Positions 45,217-60,019 of a stretch of 64,000 bases of DNA are shown here, piece by piece. The position numbers were made by a program, and so were the translations under genes. The notes under the pieces are model-generated. The model saw nothing but the letters and a program-made list of their open reading frames with translations, searched no databases and was not told where the DNA came from. Origin of the DNA: Tilletia caries (lineage: Eukaryota > Basidiomycota > Exobasidiomycetes > Tilletiales > Tilletiaceae); NCBI GenBank assembly GCA_032718865.1, contig JALUTQ010000004.1, positions 1,922,001 through 1,986,000 of the forward strand, in the 5' to 3' direction. Every line of letters starts with the position of its first letter. Position 1 is the first letter of the stretch.

Positions 45217-47061
45217 CTAGGCCGAAGTGACCACGTTGAGCGCCGCCGGTAGGGCGTCGAGCTCATCCTCCCACATTTGTGCTTCGAAGGCACCTAGGGC
45301 AGGAACATTCGCGGCAAAGGACGCATGTGCGTTTGCCTTGCCGCACGTATGCTGATGCTGGGGTCCTAGGTTTGATCCGTCTGGTTTGTCGGCCAACAGA
45401 GCTCGAGGCACGCTTGTTTGCGGATTGGCCTCGGTCACATCAGGACACTCGGCCGCCCGATGTCCTACCTTCTTGCATTGGAAGCATGCTCCAGAGAAAG
45501 GGCGATTGTCCCTCTGTGCACGACGCCGAGCGATGAACTGCCTGGCTAACTGGGCGGCCAATGCCTGAACGTCTTCTTCGTCCAAATCCGAATCGCATTC
45601 GTCCCCATCGATGTCTTCTTCGGCGACGTGTGCACTGGGTCGAGACAATGGTGGAATTGGCCGAGTGGCCACCGGACGTCGACGATCCTCGAAGGCACCG
45701 AAGGACTCTTCCGCTTCAGTGAGGATATGAAGCGCCTTCTCGAAGCCAAACGCTTCGCCTGCCGCTTGACGCGAGACGATGCTGTCTCGAGCGGTCTGGA
45801 ATCGGTACCGCACCCCTGAGAGGAGGAAGCCGACCTGTTTCGTCTGGTCGAGACTTTCTCCTGCCGATTGAAGCTCGATATAGAACCTCCGCAATCGTTC
45901 TCCGAAGTTCCGCACCGTTTCGTCGTCTCGCTGACGGTGGCGACCCATCTTACCAATCAGTTTTAGAGCTGCGTAGCCTTGGTTGGGAACCATCCACGTC
46001 CGAAGCTCTCGATAGAAGAAACTTCCGCGAAGTTCTCCATCCGAGATCGGCTTGAGCAAGAGAGATTGTACGTCGTCATCAATGCACGATTGGATCACTT
46101 GTCCAAGTTCGAGATCCATCGCTTCATCGTAGTCGGGATGGGCCGAAAGATCATTAGGATCGAGGTATCGAGGGCCAAAGATGATTCCTTCGAGGATACC
46201 AATGGCGCCCGGGACAGTTCCTAACAGACTGTAGACACGGCTCCTCCAGTCTGACCAGTTGAAGTGGTTGAGCTTCTTGATGTATCTGATCATATTCCAA
46301 TTGAAACGGAAGACCAATCGGCTGGGATCTTGACGACCGCTATCATAACGACTGGTGTCGTTGTTCAAGGGGATGTTGACCTGAACCGGGTTGTCGTTCA
46401 GGGCCTCTTCGATGTGTTTCTTCCGCAGAGCCAAGTAGTCTTCAGCGGTTCGTTTGTTCGCTTCTCGATTGACTTGCTCGTCCGTCCATTCCGGATGGAG
46501 CATCTTGAAGTAGAACTGGTTGGTGGCCATCAGATCGGCCCTGGTTTGCACCATGACCGCATCTGTATCCCGGGGGACGACCTTGCGGACCGGCGTGCCT
46601 TGACGGGGCTGTTGTGCCGTAGGATTCAAACCTCGTTGGACATACGTTGCCGGGCTTGCTTGAGGCTGGAGCGGAAAGCCGGATACGCCCATGCTGGGAC
46701 GTCCTTGGCCACGTCGGTCTTCTCGAGCAGTGAGGACCGGAGAAAGGCCGTAAGGACCGCCGTGCTGTCCGAGTCGAAGGGCTTGTTGGCCAGCCGTGAG
46801 ACCTAGGGCAGATGCATCCTCGAGACGTCGAGGGTTGTCCTGGTCCTTGAGTCCAGCCCCTACTTGCGCATGAGGGGTATGGATGAAACCTTCTCGAGCC
46901 GCGTAAGTCGAGGTGACGCCAGACAGGGCGACTTTTTGCGCAGCGAGTTCTTGCTTCTGGGTTGCGAGGTCGTCCTTGATCGAGTCGAGCTTGGCCATCA
47001 AGTCAATCAAGGTTGGTCCGACCGCAGCACCTTGAGATCCGGCCTCGGGAGAGGCTGGCAT
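45217..47061 (-). CDS. Copia Gag (nucleocapsid polyprotein part)
   Basis: The frame is open from 47169, inside the LTR, but the first ATG after the primer-binding site is at 47061 (MPASPEAGSQ), which I prefer. The central part holds the capsid-like LNHFNWSDWRSRVYSLLG, YAALKLIGKMGRHRQRDDETV and LLSGVRYRFQTARDSIV. The CCHC zinc knuckle CFQCKKVGHRAAEC binds RNA. The frame ends in TAG at 45219-45217, followed in the same frame by pol, starting with GGA; the stop separates two otherwise continuous frames. Confidence 0.88.
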   Translation of the reverse strand: MPASPEAGSQGAAVGPTLIDLMAKLDSIKDDLATQKQELAAQKVALSGVTSTYAAREGFIHTPHAQVGAGLKDQDNPRRLEDASALGLTAGQQALRLGQHGGPYGLSPVLTAREDRRGQGRPSMGVSGFPLQPQASPATYVQRGLNPTAQQPRQGTPVRKVVPRDTDAVMVQTRADLMATNQFYFKMLHPEWTDEQVNREANKRTAEDYLALRKKHIEEALNDNPVQVNIPLNNDTSRYDSGRQDPSRLVFRFNWNMIRYIKKLNHFNWSDWRSRVYSLLGTVPGAIGILEGIIFGPRYLDPNDLSAHPDYDEAMDLELGQVIQSCIDDDVQSLLLKPISDGELRGSFFYRELRTWMVPNQGYAALKLIGKMGRHRQRDDETVRNFGERLRRFYIELQSAGESLDQTKQVGFLLSGVRYRFQTARDSIVSRQAAGEAFGFEKALHILTEAEESFGAFEDRRRPVATRPIPPLSRPSAHVAEEDIDGDECDSDLDEEDVQALAAQLARQFIARRRAQRDNRPFSGACFQCKKVGHRAAECPDVTEANPQTSVPRALLADKPDGSNLGPQHQHTCGKANAHASFAANVPALGAFEAQMWEDELDALPAALNVVTSA

Positions 47062-47108
47062 TGTGAATCTTGGTAGAGTATCTGTAGGGGGACGAGGCGG
47101 AGCTACCA

Positions 47109-47460
47109 AGTTGAATATCGAGGCTCCGTAGCTGACAGGTAACTTGGTTAGCTGGTCAATCTCAGACATACCTCAGTTCAAGTATGACTTGGAACAAGGT
47201 GATGTGTCTGTGTGATTGAGTAAGTCAAGAAGAGAAGGGAAATGGGAATACACTAAGAGGTGCTGTCGCTCCCTCCTATATACCGTCTGACTCGTTGTTC
47301 TGAAGCTGGTATGGATAAGGGTCACGCTGGCTGTCTGGACATTCCTCCTCGTCGTTCCTGGATGTCCCACAGCCATCAGGAGGTGTTTGTTCCTCATGAT
47401 CACCTCCTTCCCGTCGCACGCTGATGATCACCGCCTCATGCCGAGCGCGGTTCTTCAACT
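47109..47460 (-). repeat. Copia 5' LTR
   Basis: Counterpart of 40172-40523; differences seen at two positions (G/A in the TCAGAC context and A/G in GAGGTA/GAGGTG). Ends in TTCAACT next to the TSD ATATG. Such low divergence implies a recent insertion. Confidence 0.93.
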
Positions 47461-47526
47461 ATATGTATCGACGATCCCGATTCGGATAATCCTGTTCGGC
47501 GTTCGGCGAGATCGCGGCTAATTGCG

Positions 47527-49216
47527 CGAGCGTATGGAACGCCGTTTGGGTCACCTTTGAAAATGAACTTTTTGAAATCGCAATCGCAAGCAGGAAATGT
47601 TGGCAGAGCATGAGCTATGGAATTCCTCACCATCTTCCGCTTGATCTTCAATCACACTGCACATAACGTTCAGGTAATGACCCGACCCGGCTGAGAGTGG
47701 AGCCAGAGGTCCCAGCTTCCTGTTCCGCCGCGCCAGAGCTGCTCAAGTTGTCTTCTCGAGCTTCCAGAGCCGTTGCCGCGCGCCCGTGTTCCTTTCCTGT
47801 CTCTCGAGCTTCACAGCAGCCCAGGTCATTCTCCACCCAACAAACATGGCACAGATCCTCGTTCATACGCATCTGTATGTCTCCGGCTGAGCGCTGTGCT
47901 GGTTGCTGTGGGCGCAGGGACAGATTCGAGAGTCCGAGGCAGCACCTTGAAGCTGAGCATGCTGATTGTTCGTAATCCTCAAGGCCACACCCACTCTTAA
48001 ACTCCTGTCTATACTTTTACTCATGATTAAAGGCAATTGCTTGGAGCTCATAGACCTCCCAATGCATACATTTACCGTTGTGCGCAGCTGTGCGAGAAAG
48101 AGGGTCGTTGTATTGGGGAAAAAAAGCTCGGAGCAGAAGGATGTAGGCCTATGTCGTCGACGGTCAAAACCCTTGGCGAGATCAGCCGAAGGGGGTGCGC
48201 ATAGCGCTGAAGCAGGTGCGCGGACTTCTCGGCTCGCATCTGGCTTCTTGTTGGAGAAAGTACAGGGGCACAACAGCGCTCCGAGCCCGCCTGGTCAGAG
48301 TCGAGCATATGATGGCACGGCCAGGTCCCCATTGTTGAAGGGCCACGTGGAAATATGAAACGAGCTTTAAATTGCCATTGATCTCATAAGAACAGATAAG
48401 ATAAGATCAGTTTACCACGTGGCGTCAGGTGTACCCCAGCATATGGGATGTGGCAGGAGCGGTGTATAGGAGGCAGCCCTTGGGAGCCGGACGGCCGTCG
48501 GGGCATCCTTATAGTGGACAGCGATGGGCGCCTGCAACCGTACCCGGTGGTGACGCGCAGCGGAGGAGGCTGAGGACGTCGAAGCTGCCTGGACGGGCTG
48601 AACAAAGGGGTGCCCGAGTGCCCGACGCGCAGACACGGGGAACAACGGCGCTCGGAGATGCGCAGGCAGGCTGGTATGAGGGTCGATGATGGCCGTGTAC
48701 ATCGAGAGAGAAGCTCTGGAAGATTGATCATTGAACGGTAAAGATTGAGGTATCGGAGAGAGCAGAAAGGTGAAAATATCTACTTAAGGCAGATGGGAAG
48801 CAGATACGTCAGCCAGACTGGAAAGGATCATCAGAAATCAACACGTAAAGACGAAAGTGTCAGCCAGGGATAGCAGCAGCAGCAGCAAGCGAGCAGAAAG
48901 ACTCTTGGAGGCAACAACGGGGGAGAAAGTGGTCAGCAGCACTGGGCAAAAGAGGTCAGCTGCGAGCTCCTTTCGATCCGCCGAGTGGCTCAGAGAAGAG
49001 GAAAATGAGCGATCTTTGGCTCGCCATGAATGCAGTGGACCATTGAGCAGCGTTCGGAGCTGTCTGGCACTGGGTTGTGTAGAGTCGACTGGGGTGTGTG
49101 AAGGATGATGGTAGTTGAGAGTCTGATTCTGGCACCTTGGTTACCTTTGTGTTTTGCGATTGCGATTTCAAAAAGTTCATTTTCAAAGGTGACCCAAACG
49201 GCGTTCCATACGAGCG
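47527..49216. mobile_element. Non-autonomous DNA transposon with perfect 57-59-bp terminal inverted repeats
   Basis: Bases 47531-47589 and 49154-49212 are exact reverse complements (59 of 59; arm begins CGTATGGAACGCCG). The direct repeat CGAGCG straddles both outer ends (47527-47532, 49211-49216), so the element may be 47533-49210 (1678 bp) with a 6-bp target duplication; the two outermost bases are ambiguous. No transposase motif is visible in the 1.56-kb interior, which has only short unconvincing frames. It lies 72 bases beyond the Copia element. Confidence 0.75.
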
Positions 49217-49747
49217 CACATCACGATAAATGCAGTGGGGGAAGCGAGAGCGACGAGCGCACGTTCACGTTTTGGACCTTGCCATGGGATTTGAGATTAC
49301 ATACTGGGACCATGTTTCCATGCACGAGCTTCCCTTGTCCCTTGCCATCTCCTGAAACGTCCCAGCTTGTGCACCGAGCACCTCCAGGACTGACCTTGAT
49401 GCTGAGGACTTTGGGCTGACCTTCACCTTGTGCCTTGCGGTAGATACGAAGCTTCGGACGAGCCCAGGTACCGACCTCGCCCTTTGTCCGGAGTAGGAAG
49501 GCCCAACCCAGGCAGGAGAAGCACGGTAGGACACGTGCAAGATACTGGGACGGTCTGGCTCGCCCGCAACAGACTAGCGGTCGTAATCGAGGAATCCTGC
49601 GGTGTGAAGAACGTGTATAGTAGCTAGGCCTCAAGCCTCAAGGGCTGCACACACCCTCGGAGCGCAAGAACAGGTGCGAATCGAGCTCGTTGGCTGTTCA
49701 AGGATCGACAGGCGCAACGAAGCGCAAGCATAGGAAGCGCAGTCAGC
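49217..49747. other. Intergenic upstream of the phospholipase gene
   Basis: A minus-strand frame of 137 codons (49634-49221) has fairly protein-like composition with many Gly/Lys, but no motif I recognise, and no splice partner. Otherwise nothing seen. Confidence 0.35.
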
Positions 49748-52700
49748 ATGGCGTTTGCAGTGTCACTGCGGCGCTCACGATGGTGGCTCTATACCAAGGC
49801 TTACATCCTCGGTGCGATGGTCTCCTTCTTCACGGCTACTCCCGTTTCCTCTCGGATTCCTTCCGCCCCTGCGCAAATCCAGCAGCAGCTTACCAGACTG
49901 CAAGCGCTGAGGGAGAACGTACAGCGAGAGGAGACACGCTTCCGCGATGCGCTGTCACGCGCCGGCATATCGACGGCGCAGGGCCCGAACCAGTCGCAGC
50001 AAGACGGAGGGCTTGACCTCGAGCAAGGCTTGGGCCCGGCGAGTTCTCCAGCAACTCCTACGGTCGGAAAACCATGGGCGATCGAGCGTGCGCTCGGAAG
50101 TCTGGGTGAGCGCGCTCAGGCGGAAGCGAAACAGCGGCAACAGCACGAGATTCTGCAAGAACCCCTCGTCGAGTCGCCAATCAGTGAGACCGAGCTGGGA
50201 GCTTTCCACGGGGGCGCAGGTGCAGGGGCCACCTCTCGTCCGAACCGTCAGAGGAGTAGTACAGCCCCTTCCCTTCTCGTATCAGTCAGAATGCCACAAT
50301 CGAGGGCTCCGACGGCTGGCCTAAGTCAACAGCCGACGCTCGCCGAGACGCCCTCTCGATCGCGTGCCGCAATGAAGCGATGGACGAACCAATTTCAGGA
50401 TTTGCGCAACATTCGCAAGCTCATGTCCAGAGACGAGGTGGCTAGCAACATATACCCAGAGGTCGACTGGGACGCACAGGTCCGAAAGGGAAACGACCTG
50501 AGCCCATTGGAGGTCAAATTCCTAGAGGCTAGGGTCAAGAGAATCTCTACCAAAGTCCCAACGGCTCAGAAACCTGTGCGAGGTGCGAACGGCGACCTAG
50601 CAGGACGTGAGAGAAGAGGAGAAGTTGTTGCGCCTAGGTCCCATTCCCTCAACGAGGCTGTGCCGCCTGTCATCGCAACCGAGGTTCCTACTGCACAAGA
50701 AGAAGAGCTCTCCCCACTCCATCGATTTCTTGGCCTGCCCGCATCGGAGGAGATTCATCCAGATGACGTGCCAATCGTATCGCTGGGAGGATCAGGAGGT
50801 GGTTACAGGGCAAAGTTCGGCTTTGCTGCCTTCATCGCCGCTCTGGAGACGGGAAATGCGTGGCAGGTCCTATCGTACGTCGCGGGCGTCAGTGGCAGCT
50901 GCTGGACTATTGCAGGTACGTGTTGCTTCGTTGTCGATCCCGTGTCCGAATCAAAGAGAACTCACCCTCTGTGCCCGCGTATCCTGGCAGAGCTATATAC
51001 GCACGCCAGGCTATCACCACACGTGTTGCTGGAGCATTACAAGCGCGTCGCTGCAGAGCTTGCGCATCCTCTCAGTCTGAAGGCACTCAACATTGTCGCG
51101 AATACTAGACATGGTGTCTACTTCCTTCTCGCTCCCTTACTACGGAAGGCACAGAGCGGTGTCGTCGGCCTCGGTATCATGGACCTCTACGCGACGATGA
51201 CCACGGTGAGATCAGTCATGCTTCGTCACAGTCCCTACAGGCATTTTATCTAACACTTGTGCCCTATCACCATCAGTGCTATCAATTTCTGCCTCGGCCT
51301 GTACGACCACCAGCATCGATATCAACTATGTCGGCGGCGTCACAGTCACAGACTAGCCTCATGTCCAACGAGGAATTGGCAAGGGAGCATTCCGGACAGC
51401 AAGCCCAAGCTCTGAATCAAGGGCCTGATCATATACTTGCGGCATTGAGCCGGACAACTTTCCAGTGGTCAAAAACGCTCAGTCGAGCTCACTTATTGCC
51501 AGCGAATACGCCCGTCGGTCCTCCATCAGCCAAAGAGCCGAGGAACTCATCATTATCGGTGTCCGCGGCGCAGGGGGGAGCGCATCCTCTGCCCATCTTG
51601 ACTGCCGTGAGAGTCTCGTATGCGGATCCCAATCCGTCATTTCTGGTGCGAAAAGCCGGAATCGGGCGGCGCGGCCCCATCGAAGATGACTTCGAGCGCG
51701 AAGAGCTCCCTCAGTACAAGGCTCAAAGCGCCAGTGAGGAAGACGTGGTGGAACGCGGCTCTGGTGATCAACAGCGGACAATGGCACCTCGGAGGTCACT
51801 GGCGTATCTGGAAGGGCGCGATCGCGTTGTCGCTTCTCCGACCGGTACCCCTCAGAACGAGTCGGGCCATCTGGCAAGAATACGCAGTGAACCAAGCGCC
51901 GGAGGGGCGCGGAGCGAAGCCGCTACGGCGCTCGAACTGGAACTGGAAAAGGAGCGTGGGGGCCTACCGCACCCGTATGACGAGCTCATTGAGACGCGAA
52001 CGCTACGAGCTGCAGCTGACGCTGCAAGAGAAGACATCACAGGAAGCCAATCGTTCCGGGTTCCTCGCTTGATGACGAACACTCAGGCGGGGCCAAATCG
52101 CAGTGCGGTGACTCGGACCAATGTTGGAGGCGTCTTAGCTGAAAACCTCACGCCTCAAGAGCGGCTACAGCGAGCTCGTGTTTTGCTTATTCAGAGTCGA
52201 AGGCAGCGGGCACGAGCAATGGCGGAGCAGGCCTCGAGTGCCACGGGGCTAGGTGTCGCTTTCCAGTGGTTTGAGATCAGTCCGATTGAAGTAGGGAGCA
52301 GCGACGTTGGCGCCTGGGTTCCAACTTGGAGCTTTGGTCGAACGTGAGTCGAATGACAACCCTCCTGGCAAACCTGCAGATTCCAAGTTCTTTATCAGAC
52401 CACTGATGCTGTCCTTCCTTTAGATTCCTTTCCGGCCGCTCATTGTCACGCCAGCCAGAAGCATCCCTGTCGCTGCTCCTCGGCCAGTGTACATCTGCAC
52501 CTGCGGGCCCGCTGACCGGCTACATTGCTGCGCTTTTGGCGTCCCTTCCGGCTGGGTGGACCTTGGCCGCCAGTCTTCTGGGTTGGGTCAACACTATCGT
52601 CCGAGCGAAACGCTGGGAACGACGCTGGGGTAATCCTATCCGTAAGTTCAACATCCGTTTCCGCCGGTGCAGCCCCCTGACTTACCTCTGATGCTGATCC

Positions 52701-54461
52701 TTTCGTTTGTTTCACACAAAACAGGTGCAGCAGACGAACCGAATCCTTTCTACGGCTTGAATCTGTCCAACGAGACTGCGGTGGCCCCTCCTGCACCGCC
52801 GAGGCGCAAACCAAGTGCTGAAGGTCAGTCGGGCGGAACACAAACGGACGGTCATGCTACCAAGATCCCTCCGCGATCGATGGTTCGAGGTCGAGGCGCA
52901 GACAGTCTCTACAGCCCCCAGTCAGGCCCAGAAGACTTCACAGGCAGAAATCACTGGATTCCTCCACCCATCCCCTCTACACATTCGAGAAAGATACATC
53001 TCACAGGGAAAGGGAGCGCTGTCTCTGCCAAGGTGGACCTCGAACAGTCAGCGAGACTTCCACCAAGCTCCCACAGGATACCGCCACGCGCAATGGCACG
53101 AGGTCGCGGAGCGTCATACATCTACAGGCAGCAACCTGATCACGTTCCTGATGAGCGAACAGCAGGAGTGCAGATGACGACGGCACCACCCGCCAAGAAG
53201 GATCCACAATTGGGTGCTGCCTCTTCGCGGCGAGCACCGGAAGTCCACAGTGACCTCTCGCAAGACCAAGTTCGCAGCCCGTTCCGTCGCTTTTTCTCTA
53301 CGAATCAGCCGGTCGTGGAACCAGAAGCGGCAGTACCTCCCTCGTTGACACCTGGGCTGTGGACATGGGAGGCGAGTGGACGCATCAAACTGATGGACAG
53401 TGGTCTCTCAAACAACCTACCAAGTCGTAAGTCATCGCATTCATGGTTGAGGAGTTGTTTTTCTTTATGTTGAGGTCTCTCTCCTTTTCTCGTGTAGATG
53501 TTTTGATGCATCCAGGCAGGAATGTCGACATCATCATCGCCTTCGATGCATCATCAGACGTCCAAAAGGGCGCGGCGATCCAACGCATTCACGAGTTCGG
53601 GCGCGACAGAGGGCTGCGCTTCCGTTTGCGATCTGACCCGAGCGAAGATGCTCAAGAGAGCCGGTCTGCTGTGAACGGCGCTCCGTCCCACCAGGCTGGC
53701 GCAGATACAAGTTCTCCAAGTACCAGCGAAGTCAAGATCACCTCGGGGCAGAATGGGAGCGAAGTCAGGAGCCATTCACCACACCTTGCGCCGAATGGAC
53801 GAGCTCGCTCGGAAGGCAGCAGAACCATGATCAACGGCGAGAGTGCCCGAAACCTTCGTCAGAAGGAAGAGGAAGGGACGGAACTGCCAGATGTCGCAGA
53901 GCAAATTCGGGCCAAGTTTGAAGGCAAATACGCTCAAGTGCTGGACGGGTGGCGAGTTCGTTCGCCGTCTGATCCGCTTTTGGCGACGCAGACCTTGGAC
54001 GATGACTGGGTGGATATTGAGGAGGAGGAGGCGATGTTCGCTCGGGATCCTGATGTGCGGATGATCTACTGCCCTTTACTTCCGAGCGCTCGTATCCCCG
54101 ACTTTGACCCATCCGTGAGTTCTGCAGCGGCATCGATGAACCCGCTCCTTGATTCTGGAAACTGATCTGGTCGTTGTGAAATCATGTGGACTCGCAGACT
54201 TCTGCCTTCAGGTGAGTACCTGCTTACTCCTAGCTGCTACTACCCGAACGCGAGCTGAACAGCATGTTTCTTTCGTACCTTGCTGCCACCAGCACTTCCT
54301 ACAATCTCGTCTGGACGCCGGATCAGGTGGAAACGCTTGCACAATGCTCCAAGTTCAATGTGGAGGACTATGTCATCGATGTCGTTCGGCAGACCGTGCG
54401 TGAGGTCTACGAGAGCAAGAAGCGACGACGTCTCGCCGCCAGCGCCGGGTTCTCAATCTGA
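49748..54461 (+). CDS. Cytosolic phospholipase A2 / lysophospholipase-type lipase, double length
   Basis: Eight exons: 49748-50915, 50991-51205, 51277-52343, 52424-52641, 52725-53426, 53498-54114, 54198-54211 and 54263-54461, total 4200 bases and 1399 residues. The PLA2_B catalytic parts are SLGGSGGGYRAKFGF (oxyanion), the nucleophile in GVSGSCW (Ser about 382), MDLYATMTT, FEISPIEVGS, WVPTWSFGR, and the Asp in MDSGLSNNLP (about 1114) followed by HPGRNVDIIIAFDASSDVQKG. The C-terminal STSYNLVWTPDQVETL is also family-typical. Such enzymes hydrolyse acyl ester bonds of glycerophospholipids. A hydrophobic segment near residues 14-35 may anchor it to a membrane. Family members are usually 600-750 residues; here about 650 residues of Ser/Arg/Pro-rich low complexity are inserted between the Ser and Asp blocks. 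Exon 7 has only 14 bases. Confidence 0.92.
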
Positions 54462-55229
54462 ACAATGGGTACCAAATACCAAATCTTCGTCTCACTTTCA
54501 CCACCACGGATCCCGTGCAATGTGTGTCAGAGCCTTTGTGTTCCTGTCCATATCATGTGCGATGCAAGCGCCTAGCAAACACGCATACCCACGCGCATAT
54601 ATATCTATGTACACCATGACTGTAGCAATTTCGCTTCCAGAGGTTGCTTCCTTCCCGCCCAGCCCAAGCAGTCGGTTTTTGATGAGGGCGACGAGCAGCG
54701 AAAGTGGTGAGTCAGTGCACAAGGACGAGGTCACGTGATTCACCACGAGTGTCGAGCACAGACGAGCTCGTCTCCACTCTCCGAACTTTGGAAAGCGTCA
54801 GCCACAAGCGAACAGCGACCTGCGAATCTTCCCACTTCCTAGACAGCACTCAGCACTCAGCGCTCAGCAGCCCCGTCGATCGTATCTGCAGCGCGCAGCC
54901 CAGTGTGACTACAGACCTGCGCTTCCTCACGGCCTCACCACGTCTTGCTGTCCTCGACGGCTTTAGCAGCACGCCAAGCTACCAGCCCTCCACCTCGTCG
55001 GCTCTCTATCTCAGCGACACCGCCGCCCCAGGAAGACAGGTATCATCCTTCGCACTCAGACGAGCAGCAACATCGAACGCTGAGCCATCAGCCTTGCTTG
55101 CAACAGGAAGGATTTTCCCCCGCGGGTCCTGTGACTTCGTCTCCGTACTTTCAACGCGCAACCCACCACAACCTGATCGGCGTCCAAAACCTACTAGGCG
55201 GCCATAAAAGACCTTAACGTCGCACGCAC
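54462..55229. other. Intergenic between phospholipase and Snf1
   Basis: 768 bases. Short tandem CAGCACT-type repeats near 54845-54870. No gene recognised; probable Snf1 promoter and leader. Confidence 0.5.
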
Positions 55230-58209
<2,980 letters not shown>

Positions 58210-60019
58210 AGAACAACTCGCGCCCGCTTGTTACAACGTCCCCCTTCCGTTCCTTATGATCCTCTCAGCTCGACCTTGCCTGCTGGTCTTCAGTTTCATG
58301 TATTGGTACAAGTTTTGTCCTCTATTTTTCTGCACAATCGTTCTCGTGTACGGAAGCTGACTGCTTGAGATGCAGCATTATCCTCTAAGCAGCCGAATCA
58401 GACGCGCCGGTGTGCTGGTCCGTTTATCGTACTCAGGGCGTGCTGCCGTTTGCACCATTGCCCGACGGTAACTGCGATCGATCTCACATGCCTGCCCCCC
58501 TTGCCTTCGCCCTGCTGACCATCCTTGAGCCCATCTCTTTTCCTCCGCGACTTTGCTTCTTCCATTGCCGCGCACTGTAAAGACACAGGCCGTTCATGCG
58601 GGTAATGCTCACCAGCACTCGCAGCTGAGCCTGAGCAATCTACCAATGTCCGGCCATTCTCCCTCGCAAGCTTGCATCCTGCAACTGAACGCGCCGGTCA
58701 GGACTCAGGCCTGCCTCCGACTCCAATTACACATTGAGGAGGTACTTTCTCTGCGTCGAGATCGGACTGTGCTGTCCCACATCAACCAGAGCACAACGAT
58801 GTGATACCTGTTGACCAATCCATTACGCGCAGCCACCTTGCTGACGAGCATGAGTAGCGGTCCCACACCACGAATCGCGACCACCGCCTCAGCGTGATCT
58901 CGTTCCCAGACATGACCAAAGCGAGGCGGACAGCGATCATGTAGATGAGAATACATCAAAGCAGGGATACGAGAGGCCTCGGCCTTGATCGGAACAAACA
59001 TAGGACCTAACCCATCGCTTCCTAGTCAACAGGTCGGCTCAGGCGCCCATGGAAGACATTGTAACGTAACTTGCCTCCGTCCACCCTCAATCAACAATTG
59101 CGCCTCAAAGAGAAGCCCATCGATCGCTTCCATGCCTTCCACTACCGCTTGGCCTTTGTTTGTCCTTCAGCGTCCGATCAATTCCTCGTCTGGTACCTTT
59201 CGTTGAGGCGATGTTTGTGCGTTCGGAGTGGGGCGTGGTGAGCATCGTTTATTTGTTTGTTGCGTTCCGTAAATTGCTGTCAAATTGGTTACGCCACCAA
59301 CCACTTCCTCAAGTAATCATCTACCGTTCCGATATGAACTGTTCCCGAACGTGTCCTCAACGCCTTGTTGTCGGCGACGTGAGATACACTTCCTTCCTTT
59401 CCTTCCTTCCATCTCATATTCCCATACCTCTTGGTGTCGTGCATCAGGCATCAGGCTGTGATATTTCCAGCAGGAACTCGGAAGGTCAGCAACGGGTGCG
59501 TCTGATTCTTAACGCCCACAGGACTCAGATGATGAAGGATTGAAGGAGTATGTAGGTCCACGGCTCTGTGAGCCGACACACGTCCCCTCGCTGGGCCGCG
59601 GAAGCCCTGAGTCTTATGGACAGCCGTGCGGGATGTCATGATTTCGAAGCTGCGGATATTCTTGCCACCGCGCCGCTGTCCACCAGACACATGGAGCAAA
59701 TTTAAGGATTTGCTGAGATTCTGAGTCCCAAGACACCCGTGTCTAAGCCCCGGTAAGACGGCTCTGATACCTGATTCAGACGAGATCCTGAGCTGGTGCC
59801 TTGAGAAGTATATCCCTTGAGATCTCTATTTCCATGCTGGCCGAAGAATGATGGTCAACGAGGTCATCTGCCAGGCACGCATCTTTGAGCTGCGCTCCAG
59901 CGCCTTGCCATTCGTTGACCAATGAGGCGGACCTTTCGTGTATGTACATGAACCCAGGACTTGTCCATGTGCCGAGTGATGAGTTTATCCGCAGCCAGCA
60001 TCGACTCGCACGGTGTTGT
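58210..60019. other. Gene-poor region after Snf1
   Basis: 1.8 kb in which I find no convincing gene; open frames are short and motif-free. A two-copy CATCAGG repeat is at 59442-59455. Presumed 3' flank of Snf1 and decayed sequence. Confidence 0.5.

Larger units (their letters stand above)
40167..47465 (-). mobile_element. Ty1/Copia LTR retrotransposon with nested MITE, inactive
   Basis: Element 40172-47460 (7289 bp) on the minus strand. Two 352-bp LTRs differ at about two sites in the stretches I compared. The 5-bp duplication ATATG flanks it (40167-40171, 47461-47465). Directly after the 5' LTR is a primer-binding-like TGGTAGCTCCGCC (47108 downward); directly before the 3' LTR is the polypurine tract GGGAGGGGG (40524-40532). 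Gene order gag, protease, integrase, RT, RNase H is the Copia order. Damage: an in-frame TAG after gag, two frameshifts within integrase, and a 695-bp hAT-like MITE between integrase and RT. It lies just downstream of the 1140-residue protein gene. Confidence 0.93.

Noticed and set aside
47436..49219. Frames encoding DFKKFIFKGDPNGVPY on both ends of the long-TIR element as a gene
   Set aside because: They are the two arms of the same inverted repeat and neither continues into a longer or spliced protein.
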